Below, piece by piece: positions 1 through 7,100 of a stretch of 13,286 nt of DNA (the first letter of the stretch is position 1; every line of letters starts with the position of its first letter). The notes beneath the pieces were generated by a model. The model was not told where the DNA came from and did no database searches. It worked only from the letters and a program-made list of their open reading frames with translations. The DNA is from Legionellales bacterium (GTDB lineage Bacteria; Pseudomonadota; Gammaproteobacteria; Legionellales; Legionellaceae). Both the position numbers and the translations under genes were made by a program. The stretch covers positions 1 through 13,286 of the forward strand of contig DNMA01000175.1 in assembly GCA_003489505.1 (NCBI GenBank). Reading direction: 5' to 3'.

Positions 1-601
1 CTGAAAAAAATAAATAACCTGGAATCATAATTTGAACATGACCTAGCATTAAAGGAAAGTGACTGGATAAGCTCCACAAAATCACACTAAAAGAGATAAA
101 AGAGGAAATGGAGTTCAACAATAAAAAGAACACTTTTAAAGTCAAACCTGGTAAAGCACCTAAGTCTTCAGTGATTCGTTGGTCTGGATTATCGACTCTT
201 TGATTCAACCAGTTTAATTTAAAATGTTTATGTTGCCCCAGCCAATCATTGACAGTTTGTTGTGTCAGCCATTTTTGCCAACGCATGCTGAGTAAGCCTG
301 AAAAATAAGACCCGTAACCTGCACAAAAGAATATTAAAGCCGCCAAACCAAGAAAGTGTAAAGAGGATTGTATTAAAAGCGGTTTATTAAATTCACTTAA
401 AGCATCAAACATGACCTTGGTAACACTATTTAATTGGACGCTAGTATAAACCCCACTAAATGAACAAAATAAATTAATGATGAGATATAGATATGCTTTT
501 TTCTTATCATCAGATTTCCAATAAGGTTTGACCAATTGCCAGAAATCTTTAAAAAAAACTCGATTAAAACGTGGATAAATATGAGGGTAAATTTTTTCCA
601 T
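1..601 (-). CDS. YddA/SbmA-type ABC transporter, membrane domain (N-terminal part only)
   Basis: Reading leftward from an ATG at 601, the frame stays open for 200 codons to the window edge, so the C-terminal ABC ATPase domain, if present, lies outside. The visible part has a cytoplasmic N-terminus of about 35 residues, then hydrophobic segments near residues 37-58, 80-104 and 153-177. Between the last two is DNPDQRITED at 137-146, the hallmark of the ABC_membrane_2 / YddA / BacA-SbmA group (NPDQRI followed by an acidic pair). Family members are inner-membrane half-transporters linked to uptake of peptides, vitamin B12 or bleomycin-like compounds; the substrate cannot be read here. The start lies 10 nt after the hslO stop with a weak GAGTGA ribosome site, so the two are probably one transcript. 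SbmA proper lacks an ATPase domain, and that choice cannot be settled within the window. Confidence 0.8.
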   Translation of the reverse strand, partial: MEKIYPHIYPRFNRVFFKDFWQLVKPYWKSDDKKKAYLYLIINLFCSFSGVYTSVQLNSVTKVMFDALSEFNKPLLIQSSLHFLGLAALIFFCAGYGSYFSGLLSMRWQKWLTQQTVNDWLGQHKHFKLNWLNQRVDNPDQRITEDLGALPGLTLKVFFLLLNSISSFISFSVILWSLSSHFPLMLGHVQIMIPGYLFFS

Positions 602-611
602 TAGCGGTCAC

Positions 612-1463
612 TCAGTTCGTCTGTCTAAATAAAAGTTCCACATCGATTGAATCAAAATAATAATGTTGGCTACAAAAATCACAGGTAATATCAATTTTAC
701 CTGTTTCATCCAGTAAATCTTTTACCTCTTGCTCACCAAACATTTTTAATAATGACTGCATTTTTTCCATATTACAACGACACTGGAAACGTGCCTCTTT
801 TTCTAATAGTAAGCGAATATCTGTTTCATGATACAGTCGTCTTAAAATTTCTTTATTTTCTAATGTTAAAAGCTCTTCTGGGGTGAGCGTTGCACCAATA
901 ACGGTTGCATATTCCCAAAACTGTTCACGCTGTTCGGTATCTTGGCCTGGGAGTAATTGCAATAACATCCCCACAACTTCTTGATCATTACTGACGATAA
1001 TAATTTGTGTTGCAATCTGCTCTGATTGGGCAAAGAAATTCATCAAGTTTTCACTCATGGAATGAGAAGTGATTGGGATAATGCTTTGATAAATTTCAGT
1101 TTGATGGCTTTGATTGATGAGAAAGTTCATTTGACCGTTGAGAAAGGCTTTTTCATAATCTTTTTCAGTTAAACCCTCTTTAAATCTTGCAAAACCACGG
1201 AGATTTAACAAATGGTCACATTGGATTATAATCATCGGTAAAGCTTCGTTGCCTTGAAATTGCAAACTCAACTCACCTTCGAATTTAATACTTCCAACGA
1301 GCATCAAACAAGCCACCAAGGCTTCACCTAATAGCTTTTTAACTGCTGGTGGATAGGGCCTCTGATTGATAATGGTTTGATAAACCTCATCTAAGCGTGC
1401 AATTTCACCACGAATTTCAGCATGTTCAAATATAAAACGTTGCAAGCTGTCAGTAGAATCCAT
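612..1463 (-). CDS. hslO: Hsp33 redox-regulated chaperone
   Basis: The product is 283 residues, close to the roughly 290 of E. coli Hsp33. The cytoplasmic holdase is inactive when reduced and zinc-bound; oxidation of its four C-terminal cysteines releases zinc and unfolds the linker so that it binds unfolding proteins. All four are present: Cys228 and Cys230 as CRC, then Cys261 and Cys264 as CDFC, about 30 residues apart as in the family. The N-terminal substrate-binding domain (about residues 5-175) has the expected FEGELSLQFQG region near 61-71. The start ATG at 1463 has a good ribosome site, AAGGA, 6-7 nt upstream. The gene heads a leftward unit continuing into the ABC transporter gene and is divergent from the large helical-repeat gene. 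Confidence 0.97.
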   Translation of the reverse strand: MDSTDSLQRFIFEHAEIRGEIARLDEVYQTIINQRPYPPAVKKLLGEALVACLMLVGSIKFEGELSLQFQGNEALPMIIIQCDHLLNLRGFARFKEGLTEKDYEKAFLNGQMNFLINQSHQTEIYQSIIPITSHSMSENLMNFFAQSEQIATQIIIVSNDQEVVGMLLQLLPGQDTEQREQFWEYATVIGATLTPEELLTLENKEILRRLYHETDIRLLLEKEARFQCRCNMEKMQSLLKMFGEQEVKDLLDETGKIDITCDFCSQHYYFDSIDVELLFRQTN

Positions 1464-1494
1464 CGTAAATCCTTGAGTTAAAAAATGACAAATT

Positions 1495-1522
1495 ATCTTA
1501 ACATATTTTCAATAAATTTCAT
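1495..1522 (-). promoter_or_regulatory. Candidate promoter for hslO (extended -10)
   Basis: On the minus strand the motif TGTTAAGAT (1503 down to 1495) fits an extended -10 element, TGn plus a hexamer matching TATAAT at 4 of 6. A hexamer ATGAAA (1522-1517) lies 16 nt upstream and matches TTGACA at 4 of 6. The predicted transcript would start near 1488, about 25 nt before the hslO ATG. This is a match by eye, not a scored prediction. Confidence 0.4.
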
Positions 1523-1578
1523 CGAGATTATTAAGAAGACCACGGATTTCTTATATGCCTTTTCTTTAAACACAAAAA

Positions 1579-1587
1579 TGATAAGAT
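1579..1587 (+). promoter_or_regulatory. Candidate extended -10 promoter for the 1152-residue protein gene
   Basis: TGATAAGAT (TGn followed by TAAGAT) lies 33 nt before the ATG at 1620, with no convincing -35 hexamer at 16-18 nt. A transcript would start near 1594, just ahead of the ribosome site GAGGA at 1606-1610. The gap 1464-1619 thus carries two back-to-back extended -10 elements and nothing else I could recognise. Confidence 0.35.
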
Positions 1588-1619
1588 AAAGATTCATACC
1601 TACTCGAGGAAAAGTAACT

Positions 1620-4600
1620 ATGCTCATCTTAAAAACTTTTGAACAACAGTTTCCAAACTTCCCAATTGTTTTAACTGATGAGATTCCTAAATTCGAAGAA
1701 ATCTGTGTTCAACAGATTAGAGAATTAACTCGTTTACAAAGAGTGCCTGCAGCTCTTCGAAGTACTCTTGATAACGAACGCTTAAAAGACTTAGAGTTTA
1801 TCCGTCAGCTCCTTGAAGCCTGCCCGGATGCTTGCTTTCATTTTTTCCATCTATTGGAAAATACTGAAGTTTTCCCCTCTTTGGGATTGCAAACCTATAT
1901 CAGTAAAATTTGGACCCAAGAAATTCAATATGGCTTAATTGATGAAGAGGACCCCAGTCCTTTATTTCATGTCCATCTTTTTAAAAACCTATTTTATCGG
2001 CCCTCACAAATTGCGGGGTTACTGATTGCACTACTGACTAAAAATATCAGCGATGATGAAATCATTCTATCTGGATTATTGCATCATTACTTTACGCAAT
2101 GCTCAGATACCCTTTCTGAAGTTCATACAATCTATGATATCTTGCAAGCCAGAGTAGAAGAAAATAGCAAAATTGCTGTATTTCTTACTAAAGTTGCCCT
2201 TACTTCCTGCGCAATGACTCATAACCCTCACATGGCTTTAAATGGTCGTATAGTATCGCCATCTATCAGTTTACAATCGATAGAAATTCAAGCACCCGCT
2301 TACTCGCATTTCTTTTCAGAAGAACAATTTTTCCAAGCGCTCAAATTATTTCAAGATGAGTTTATTATTTATCTTTTACAAATACCCCAAAGTGCTCAAC
2401 AATCTTCGATGAGTCTTTATTTTGAAGAATGGCTTACACATCAATCTGAAGAAACAATTAAACATCTTTACTCAAAAATTTTAAATGAAATTCACTCTGG
2501 ATATTTGATGGGGATTTTCCAAAATCTGACAAAACTAACCCCCCCTACCCTCATTGAAAAATTATTTGCCCAAGATAGAAACCTCTTCTGGATATTGCTT
2601 GCGATAGCGCCTGAGCATTTAAAAAAATATAGCCGAAAACAAATTTTTGAATTGGCGCAAGAGCATCCTGTGACTGAAAAAAATCAATATTTTGTTGCCA
2701 TGGTTTGCAAAAACAGAAAATATCAATTACTGCAGGATAATCTGTATCATTCACTTTTTGAGTTACAAATGCGTTTAGCACAACCCGATTTAGATTCTAT
2801 TATCATTGATGATTTATTTAACTATGAACATACTATCCTGTGGTGTGAAGACCATGAACAATGGATGCTACAAAAATTACAGACGTGTATTAATAGTCAT
2901 GTCATCGATTTTAGCATAGACCAATTTATTGATATTAAAGGTGTGTTTTACAGCATTCACTCTCAATTAGACACTTTAAGGTCGCTAGGTTTAGAGATTA
3001 AACTATTCCCCTCTGATTACTATTCCTTTGCAAGCCTTGTATTATCAAGTCTTTTTGAACTCAACGCTCAAAAAGACCTCCCCAGTTGGTTGAACATTTT
3101 AACCTACCACACTGAAAAAGATTCTGAAATGCAAATACATCTTAAAAAGGCTTTAATATTAGAATGGTTAAATCATACAAAAAAGCCCCAACATTTAATC
3201 AGTATTGCGCTTTATTTAAAAAATTATCTGAATTACGCTTTGTATCAAATCCAAGAACTTTTTAAAAGCAAAAAAATCAATTTTTCACAACTCCCCTTTT
3301 CAACACCCTATAGCCTTTCTTGTTTTTTACAACTTTATTCTGAATCAGAGCGCTTAAGTCCTTTAATGACATCGATTCCTACCCAGCATCTTTCTATCCT
3401 AAAATTCAGTCTAAAAAAACCTGAATTTTTTTTTGAAATATTAAATAACTTAAATGCTGAACAAATCATGAAATTGATGCTTCGGTATACCATTAAATCT
3501 GATCACCTATGGTTTTATATCCCTTTAAATCAAGAAATTCTTAGTGTATTGAATCAAAAGCTAGCCGTAGAAGATTTTGAAACCTTACTGAATTTAAAAA
3601 ACAAATTAGAGCAAAATATCTTACACCTTCAATATCAAAATAAAGCAGTGGTGCAGGTGCTTACAGCGCAAGGTATTTTTTTGACACATCAGCATTTAAT
3701 TCTTGATAAAGACTGCTTTGGACAGAATTCACTATTTCTTGCTTTACAGACCCCTGAGATTTTCAAACTATTGCTCAATCAAATTCCAAATGCTCGAAGA
3801 TTTCAAATCTTATTACATCTAAACCATGGTGATTTAAACTTATTAGAAATGGCTATCAGCAAGCCAAAGATTATTGAAATTATTTTAGATAGCTTACATG
3901 CATTTGAACAATTCATTATTACTCAAGTGTTTGGAGAAGAAATCATACTTCATCATCTTCAACATACCCCATTGGTTGAGAAATTATTACGGTCTTTATT
4001 TCCTGAAGTGCTCGATGACTTTTTATTAAAAAATGTAAAAGAGGGTCAACGCTTCATTGATTGTCTATCAGATAATCATGAAGCTTTAATGACAACACTA
4101 AAAATCTGCCGTCCTGATAAAGTCTATGAATATCTTTTGTCTGAAGGATATATTCTGCTTGAAAAAATTGCAAAAGAGCATCCTTTAAGCCTTATAGAAA
4201 TATTTAAAAAGATTTTTGATTATCACCTGACTCATCTTTTACAATCAGATGTATTTTTTAAAACCGTATTAGAATCTAAAGATATTTTATACGCTTATCT
4301 CGATAAATTGTCTGATAGACAAATGCAAACATTTTTACGTCACCACAATCAACTTACCGAAAATTGGATAGATTTAATGAACTATGATCCCCAAATTCTT
4401 AATGCCATTCTAAGTTTTAATGCAAAGCCTCGAGAGTTAATTACTGAAAAGCTCATCAATAAGTTCATCAATCATCCATTATGCCTAAAGGTATTGATTC
4501 AATATATTCCCGAAGAATCCAAAACCGATTGGATTTTTTCTTTAAGAGAGGCTTATTTACAAAATTTAAAAGCGATTGAGTCTTTATTTTATTTATTCAA

Positions 4601-5078
4601 TGTCTTACCCAAGTCTCAACATGTCAATTTATTAATTGCTAAACATCGACGTTATCATAATATTTATCATTGGCTGATGCACCACTTTAAAAATCTGATA
4701 CAAGCACTTCCATTATTTGATAGTGAAACGATTACTTTTATTAACCATAAAATGATACAGCAACCTCATCAGCTTGAGAGCTTTATTGAAAAACCTGAGA
4801 GAGTTCCAGCGTATTTAGAATTTTTAAATCCTCAACAAACCTTTGAGTTTTTACTTTGTCTTTGTCAAAACAATGCTAAAAAACCGCTGGATTCAAATAT
4901 TAAATTAGCTATTTTAAAATTTGCTGTTAATTATCAAGGTAGCATTACCAGTTTTTCACCAAAACATTTTAGTAGTGCGCAGCAAAAAAATCCGATGTGG
5001 AGCGCCATCAGAAATGCCAAGTTTTTTAAAGATTGTATTCCAGCACTGCAAACGCGGGGATTATCTTTAAACATGTAG
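1620..5078 (+). CDS. Large (1152-residue) helical-repeat protein, function unknown
   Basis: I do not recognise this protein. The ATG at 1620 has a strong ribosome site (GAGGA at 1606-1610, 9 nt spacing). There is no signal peptide and no clear membrane segment; composition is rich in Leu, Ile, Phe, Gln and Lys, as in all-helical proteins. Residues 1-510 are helical-looking without an obvious repeat. From about 513 to 1080 roughly 16 degenerate units of about 36 residues follow, with a Pro, Asn or Lys turn at residues 523, 563, 601, 637, 674, 712, 749, 784, 819, 855, 887, 924, 953, about 984, about 1024 and 1059. Some resemble ankyrin repeats, for example GQNSLFLALQTPEIFKLLL at 701-719. Such solenoids usually bind proteins. 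A secreted effector is possible in a Legionella-like host, but no enzyme motif or clear secretion signal is visible. The gene is intact, without frameshift. Confidence 0.9.
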   Translation: MLILKTFEQQFPNFPIVLTDEIPKFEEICVQQIRELTRLQRVPAALRSTLDNERLKDLEFIRQLLEACPDACFHFFHLLENTEVFPSLGLQTYISKIWTQEIQYGLIDEEDPSPLFHVHLFKNLFYRPSQIAGLLIALLTKNISDDEIILSGLLHHYFTQCSDTLSEVHTIYDILQARVEENSKIAVFLTKVALTSCAMTHNPHMALNGRIVSPSISLQSIEIQAPAYSHFFSEEQFFQALKLFQDEFIIYLLQIPQSAQQSSMSLYFEEWLTHQSEETIKHLYSKILNEIHSGYLMGIFQNLTKLTPPTLIEKLFAQDRNLFWILLAIAPEHLKKYSRKQIFELAQEHPVTEKNQYFVAMVCKNRKYQLLQDNLYHSLFELQMRLAQPDLDSIIIDDLFNYEHTILWCEDHEQWMLQKLQTCINSHVIDFSIDQFIDIKGVFYSIHSQLDTLRSLGLEIKLFPSDYYSFASLVLSSLFELNAQKDLPSWLNILTYHTEKDSEMQIHLKKALILEWLNHTKKPQHLISIALYLKNYLNYALYQIQELFKSKKINFSQLPFSTPYSLSCFLQLYSESERLSPLMTSIPTQHLSILKFSLKKPEFFFEILNNLNAEQIMKLMLRYTIKSDHLWFYIPLNQEILSVLNQKLAVEDFETLLNLKNKLEQNILHLQYQNKAVVQVLTAQGIFLTHQHLILDKDCFGQNSLFLALQTPEIFKLLLNQIPNARRFQILLHLNHGDLNLLEMAISKPKIIEIILDSLHAFEQFIITQVFGEEIILHHLQHTPLVEKLLRSLFPEVLDDFLLKNVKEGQRFIDCLSDNHEALMTTLKICRPDKVYEYLLSEGYILLEKIAKEHPLSLIEIFKKIFDYHLTHLLQSDVFFKTVLESKDILYAYLDKLSDRQMQTFLRHHNQLTENWIDLMNYDPQILNAILSFNAKPRELITEKLINKFINHPLCLKVLIQYIPEESKTDWIFSLREAYLQNLKAIESLFYLFNVLPKSQHVNLLIAKHRRYHNIYHWLMHHFKNLIQALPLFDSETITFINHKMIQQPHQLESFIEKPERVPAYLEFLNPQQTFEFLLCLCQNNAKKPLDSNIKLAILKFAVNYQGSITSFSPKHFSSAQQKNPMWSAIRNAKFFKDCIPALQTRGLSLNM
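3156..4859 (+). repeat. About 16 degenerate 36-residue helix-turn-helix protein repeats
   Basis: The repeat is in the protein, not the DNA. The shared pattern is hydrophobic-x-x-hydrophobic, four or so residues, Pro/Asn/Lys, then x-x-Ile/Leu-x-x-Leu-Leu. Examples are LSILKFSLKKPEFFFEIL (591-608), NLLEMAISKPKIIEIIL (740-756), EIILHHLQHTPLVEKLL (774-790), LLEKIAKEHPLSLIEIF (846-862), FFKTVLESKDILYAYL (879-894) and NWIDLMNYDPQILNAIL (915-931). Turn-to-turn spacings from 523 to 953 are 40, 38, 36, 37, 38, 37, 35, 35, 36, 32, 37 and 29. Unit limits were set by eye and the last three units are the least certain. Confidence 0.65.
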
Positions 5079-5105
5079 GAAGATAATGATATACTTGTGA
5101 TTATC
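5060..5105 (+). other. Overlapping AT-rich inverted repeats at the end of the large gene
   Basis: ATTATCTT (5060-5067) can pair with AAGATAAT (5080-5087) around a 12-nt loop that holds the stop codon. The inner GATAAT of the second arm (5082-5087) can instead pair with ATTATC at 5100-5105. The two hairpins exclude each other. Neither is followed by a T-run, so this is not a standard terminator, and the pairing is nearly all A-T and therefore weak. Confidence 0.3.
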
Positions 5106-5135
5106 AATCATTGATTCCAACCCAAATTTTAAAAG

Positions 5136-5795
5136 ATGAAATACTGCATACTGGAACATTACATCGTGATTGAGGTCAAAGGACAACAGGCCTCAAAATT
5201 TCTTCAGGGACAACTGACCAATAATGTATTGCAAAATAACCAAACATTATTTTGCAATATTAAAGGTCGTATCATTGCCATGCTCGAGGTCATTTACCAA
5301 AATGACAATATCTTTTTAATCATGAATCGTACGTGTTGGCCTAAAACATTAACTTTACTTGAAAAAACAGCGCAACTTTCCCGTGTTGAGTTTCTAGAAA
5401 GAAGCGACCTGCCGGTATATGGGCTCTTAGAGCAAGACAACACCTCTATCTCACTTCTGTACCAGGGTGAGAAAATTGATTTTAAAACCTGGCACCATGC
5501 TCGATTATTACATAAGAAATTTGAACTGTATGAAGAAACTATTGGACTTTTTCTACCTCATGATTTAGGGCTGGAAAAAGATAATTGGATAGATTTTAAA
5601 AAAGGTTGTTATCGAGGTCAGGAAATTATTGCCAGAATGCACTATCTGGGCAAAAGTAAATATCATTTAGGTTTATTAGCTAATCAGCATACGCATGAAC
5701 TCCAGCCTGGAATGCCCCTTTTTGATAATAATAACAAAATAGGTGAAGTCGTTGATTTTAATGATAAGGTCATTCTTGCTTGCCTTAGACAGTAA
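5136..5795 (+). CDS. ygfZ: YgfZ/GcvT-like folate-binding protein (short form)
   Basis: YgfZ proteins are tetrahydrofolate-binding, GcvT-fold proteins that support Fe-S enzymes such as the tRNA methylthiotransferase MiaB. The diagnostic motif is intact: KGCYRGQE at residues 156-163, with the conserved cysteine at 158. The N-terminal FLQGQLTNNV (22-31) and PHDLG (141-145) also fit the family. At 219 residues it is about 100 shorter than E. coli YgfZ (326): the middle is compressed and the C-terminal barrel appears cut down, ending soon after the GEVV segment. An in-frame TAA two codons upstream fixes ATG 5136 as the first start; its ribosome site (AAAAG) is poor. It follows the large unknown gene by 57 nt on the same strand, so read-through expression is plausible. 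Confidence 0.88.
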   Translation: MKYCILEHYIVIEVKGQQASKFLQGQLTNNVLQNNQTLFCNIKGRIIAMLEVIYQNDNIFLIMNRTCWPKTLTLLEKTAQLSRVEFLERSDLPVYGLLEQDNTSISLLYQGEKIDFKTWHHARLLHKKFELYEETIGLFLPHDLGLEKDNWIDFKKGCYRGQEIIARMHYLGKSKYHLGLLANQHTHELQPGMPLFDNNNKIGEVVDFNDKVILACLRQ

Positions 5796-5815
5796 GCCTG
5801 AAATTATGGTATAAT
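5786..5815 (+). promoter_or_regulatory. Strong sigma-70 promoter for the Q/P-rich protein gene
   Basis: TAGACA (5786-5791, 5 of 6 to TTGACA) is separated by 18 nt from a perfect TATAAT (5810-5815), which is preceded by TGG to give an extended -10. The -35 box lies inside the last codons of ygfZ. Transcription would start near 5822, leaving about 20 nt before the ATG at 5842. A small inverted repeat ATGGT/ACCAT (5806-5810 and 5818-5822) spans the -10 and could be an operator, but it is short. Confidence 0.7.
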
Positions 5816-5831
5816 AAACCATCAAATATTT

Positions 5832-5837
5832 GAGGTG
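5832..5837 (+). promoter_or_regulatory. Ribosome binding site fixing the start at 5842
   Basis: GAGGTG ends 4 nt before the ATG at 5842. A longer reading from a TTG at 5830 would add four residues but would place this ribosome site inside the coding region and leave none upstream. The ATG start is therefore preferred. Confidence 0.75.
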
Positions 5838-5841
5838 TGAT

Positions 5842-6426
5842 ATGGCAACATTAAGTTTAAAGCCCCTTCCACAAAACGCTAGAAAAAAGCCTGAAAAAGA
5901 AACTAAAAAGCTTTTAAAAGAACAGTTTTTAACAGAAGAACTGATCACACATACTCAACCCATTGCTTCTGAAAATTTAGTCGATGATTTAGGCATTGAA
6001 GTCAATCCTTCCCAGAATTTTCGCCAACAATTGCAAACTCAAAAATCAAACACTCAAAAAAATATTTCGCCAGTCACAACTCAAAACAGTAAAACAGCTA
6101 CCAAACAAGCTCCTGCTCCGCAAGCTCCCTCAACCAACCCAAAGCTTGATATTCGTCAACAACCAATTGCTGTGCAAATCAATGTGCAGAATAGACAAAA
6201 TCAACCAAATCCTTTTGCAAGACAACCTGCCCCTCAAATGCAAAAGCAAAACAACGAAAAAGCACAGGCGCCCCAACCAAAAATTTATCAACCTCAAATC
6301 AATCCCGCACTTCAGGCCATCAAAAATTTAACAAAGCCTGCACCGATGCCAGCTAAACCCCAGTCTTCAACAAGCACTTTTGAAGCTGATGGCAAACTAT
6401 ACGCTCAAAAAAAAGTATTTTCTTAA
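5842..6426 (+). CDS. Q/P-rich, probably disordered protein, function unknown
   Basis: I do not recognise this 194-residue protein. A hand count gives 29 Gln and 23 Pro, concentrated in residues 60-175 with many Asn and Lys. The N-terminus (1-30) is basic with a KPLPQNARKKPEKE stretch; residues 27-52 are more acidic and could form a short helix; the end (180-194) is FEADGKLYAQKKVFS and looks more ordered. There is no signal peptide or membrane segment, so it is likely cytosolic, or exported by a specialised system. It is almost certainly a real gene: perfect TATAAT promoter, good ribosome site, and low-complexity coding confined to this frame. Its own promoter separates it from ygfZ upstream. 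An RNA-binding, scaffold or effector role would fit the composition, but nothing in the sequence selects among them. Confidence 0.8.
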   Translation: MATLSLKPLPQNARKKPEKETKKLLKEQFLTEELITHTQPIASENLVDDLGIEVNPSQNFRQQLQTQKSNTQKNISPVTTQNSKTATKQAPAPQAPSTNPKLDIRQQPIAVQINVQNRQNQPNPFARQPAPQMQKQNNEKAQAPQPKIYQPQINPALQAIKNLTKPAPMPAKPQSSTSTFEADGKLYAQKKVFS

Positions 6427-6641
6427 TTTTAAACTCAAATTAACTTTGACATGCTGATTTGTCCATGCCACTGGCTGCAACCCAATCTCCACATGTTGAA
6501 GAAGTAGAGATGCATGAGAAAAAACTGAAGAAAAACATAATAACAAAATTGTAATTTTTCCAAACTTGTGTTGATAACCAAAACATGTGATGATAATTAA
6601 AAAATTCATTCATTAAGATGTAGACTGATAGGGAGTTTCAG
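6427..6641. other. Longest intergenic stretch (215 nt), no convincing gene
   Basis: This gap lies between the Q/P-rich protein gene and the exported-protein gene. A TTGACA occurs at 6446-6451 but has no -10 at the right distance. No hairpin followed by a T-run was found. An antisense frame (6397-6609) reads through it but lacks a ribosome site. The only usable signals are the weak promoter at 6571-6597 and the AGGGAG ribosome site (6630-6635) of the next gene. Confidence 0.6.
6571..6597 (+). promoter_or_regulatory. Weak candidate promoter for the exported-protein/MFS pair
   Basis: TTGATA (6571-6576) and GATAAT (6592-6597) each match their consensus hexamers well (at least 4 and 5 of 6), but the spacer is only 15 nt, shorter than the optimum of 17. 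It is the best candidate ahead of the ATG at 6642. Confidence 0.3.
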
Positions 6642-7100
6642 ATGCATTCAATCTTTAAAAAAATTGCCATGCTCAGTTTATGTATGATGTCATATTCAGT
6701 ATTTGCTGATGACAATAAACGATTTGTAATATTTAACTATAACTTGCAATCCATCAATCCATCTTTGACTAACCAACAGTGTGAAGAGCTCTTTAAATCT
6801 CCCATATTTTATAGAATCGAAAATGACCAAGTCATTTACGAAACCAAATCAGGCTATAATGCTTCAAACTATCAAAGAACAAATGTCGCTTTTATCGATA
6901 AGCATACTTATTTATTTACTGGAACATCAACTTATGCTTTTGACTGGAATGGAAAGAAACAAACTGCAACAGAAGAATCTGCTTTTGTCTTAAGAAAAAA
7001 AGAAAAAATAATACGAGGCAGTTTTATTATTAAGGGCTTTTGTAAAGGAAATTTGATTGGCGTTGAAGAGACCAACAATAAATGGCCAATAAAAACTTAA
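6642..7100 (+). CDS. Small exported protein, function unknown
   Basis: The 152-residue product opens with a classic Sec signal peptide: basic N-region (KK at 6-7), hydrophobic core about 8-18, and a likely cut after SVFA at residue 22, leaving about 130 residues starting DDNKRF. The mature part alternates short beta-like stretches and has exactly two cysteines, Cys47 and Cys134, placed to form one disulfide in the periplasm or outside. I know no family for it. The ATG has a strong ribosome site, AGGGAG at 6630-6635. Its last 19 nt overlap the start of the MFS gene, so the two are probably translated together and may act on the same compound; that link is inferred only from the overlap. Confidence 0.82.
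   Translation: MHSIFKKIAMLSLCMMSYSVFADDNKRFVIFNYNLQSINPSLTNQQCEELFKSPIFYRIENDQVIYETKSGYNASNYQRTNVAFIDKHTYLFTGTSTYAFDWNGKKQTATEESAFVLRKKEKIIRGSFIIKGFCKGNLIGVEETNNKWPIKT

Noticed and set aside
1464..1619. PmrA- or CpxR-type effector regulatory box ahead of the large gene
   Set aside because: I looked for CTTAATATT-like and GTAAA-N5-GTAAA patterns and found only partial resemblance (CTTAACATA), not enough to call.
2551..2781. Minus-strand frame of 76 codons inside the large gene
   Set aside because: It lies wholly antisense to a continuous coding region and has no family resemblance or ribosome site.
5676..5948. Minus-strand frame of 90 codons across the ygfZ end
   Set aside because: It runs antisense through ygfZ and the strong rightward promoter, with no start signals and no recognisable product.
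5996..6331. Alternative plus-strand frame of 111 codons inside the Q/P-rich gene
   Set aside because: Its product is basic and low in complexity, as expected from shifting a CAA/CCA-rich gene by one base; it has no ribosome site of its own.
6446..6474. Perfect TTGACA at 6446-6451 as a promoter
   Set aside because: At 16-18 nt downstream the sequence is GC-richer (around CACTGG) and has no -10 resemblance.
6397..6609. Minus-strand frame of 70 codons whose product has a signal-peptide-like stretch (KITILLLCFSSVFSHA)
   Set aside because: It has no ribosome site or promoter, overlaps the convergent end of the Q/P-rich gene, and reverse reading of AT-rich DNA commonly yields hydrophobic runs. 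It is worth revisiting only if a leftward transcript or homologue is found.
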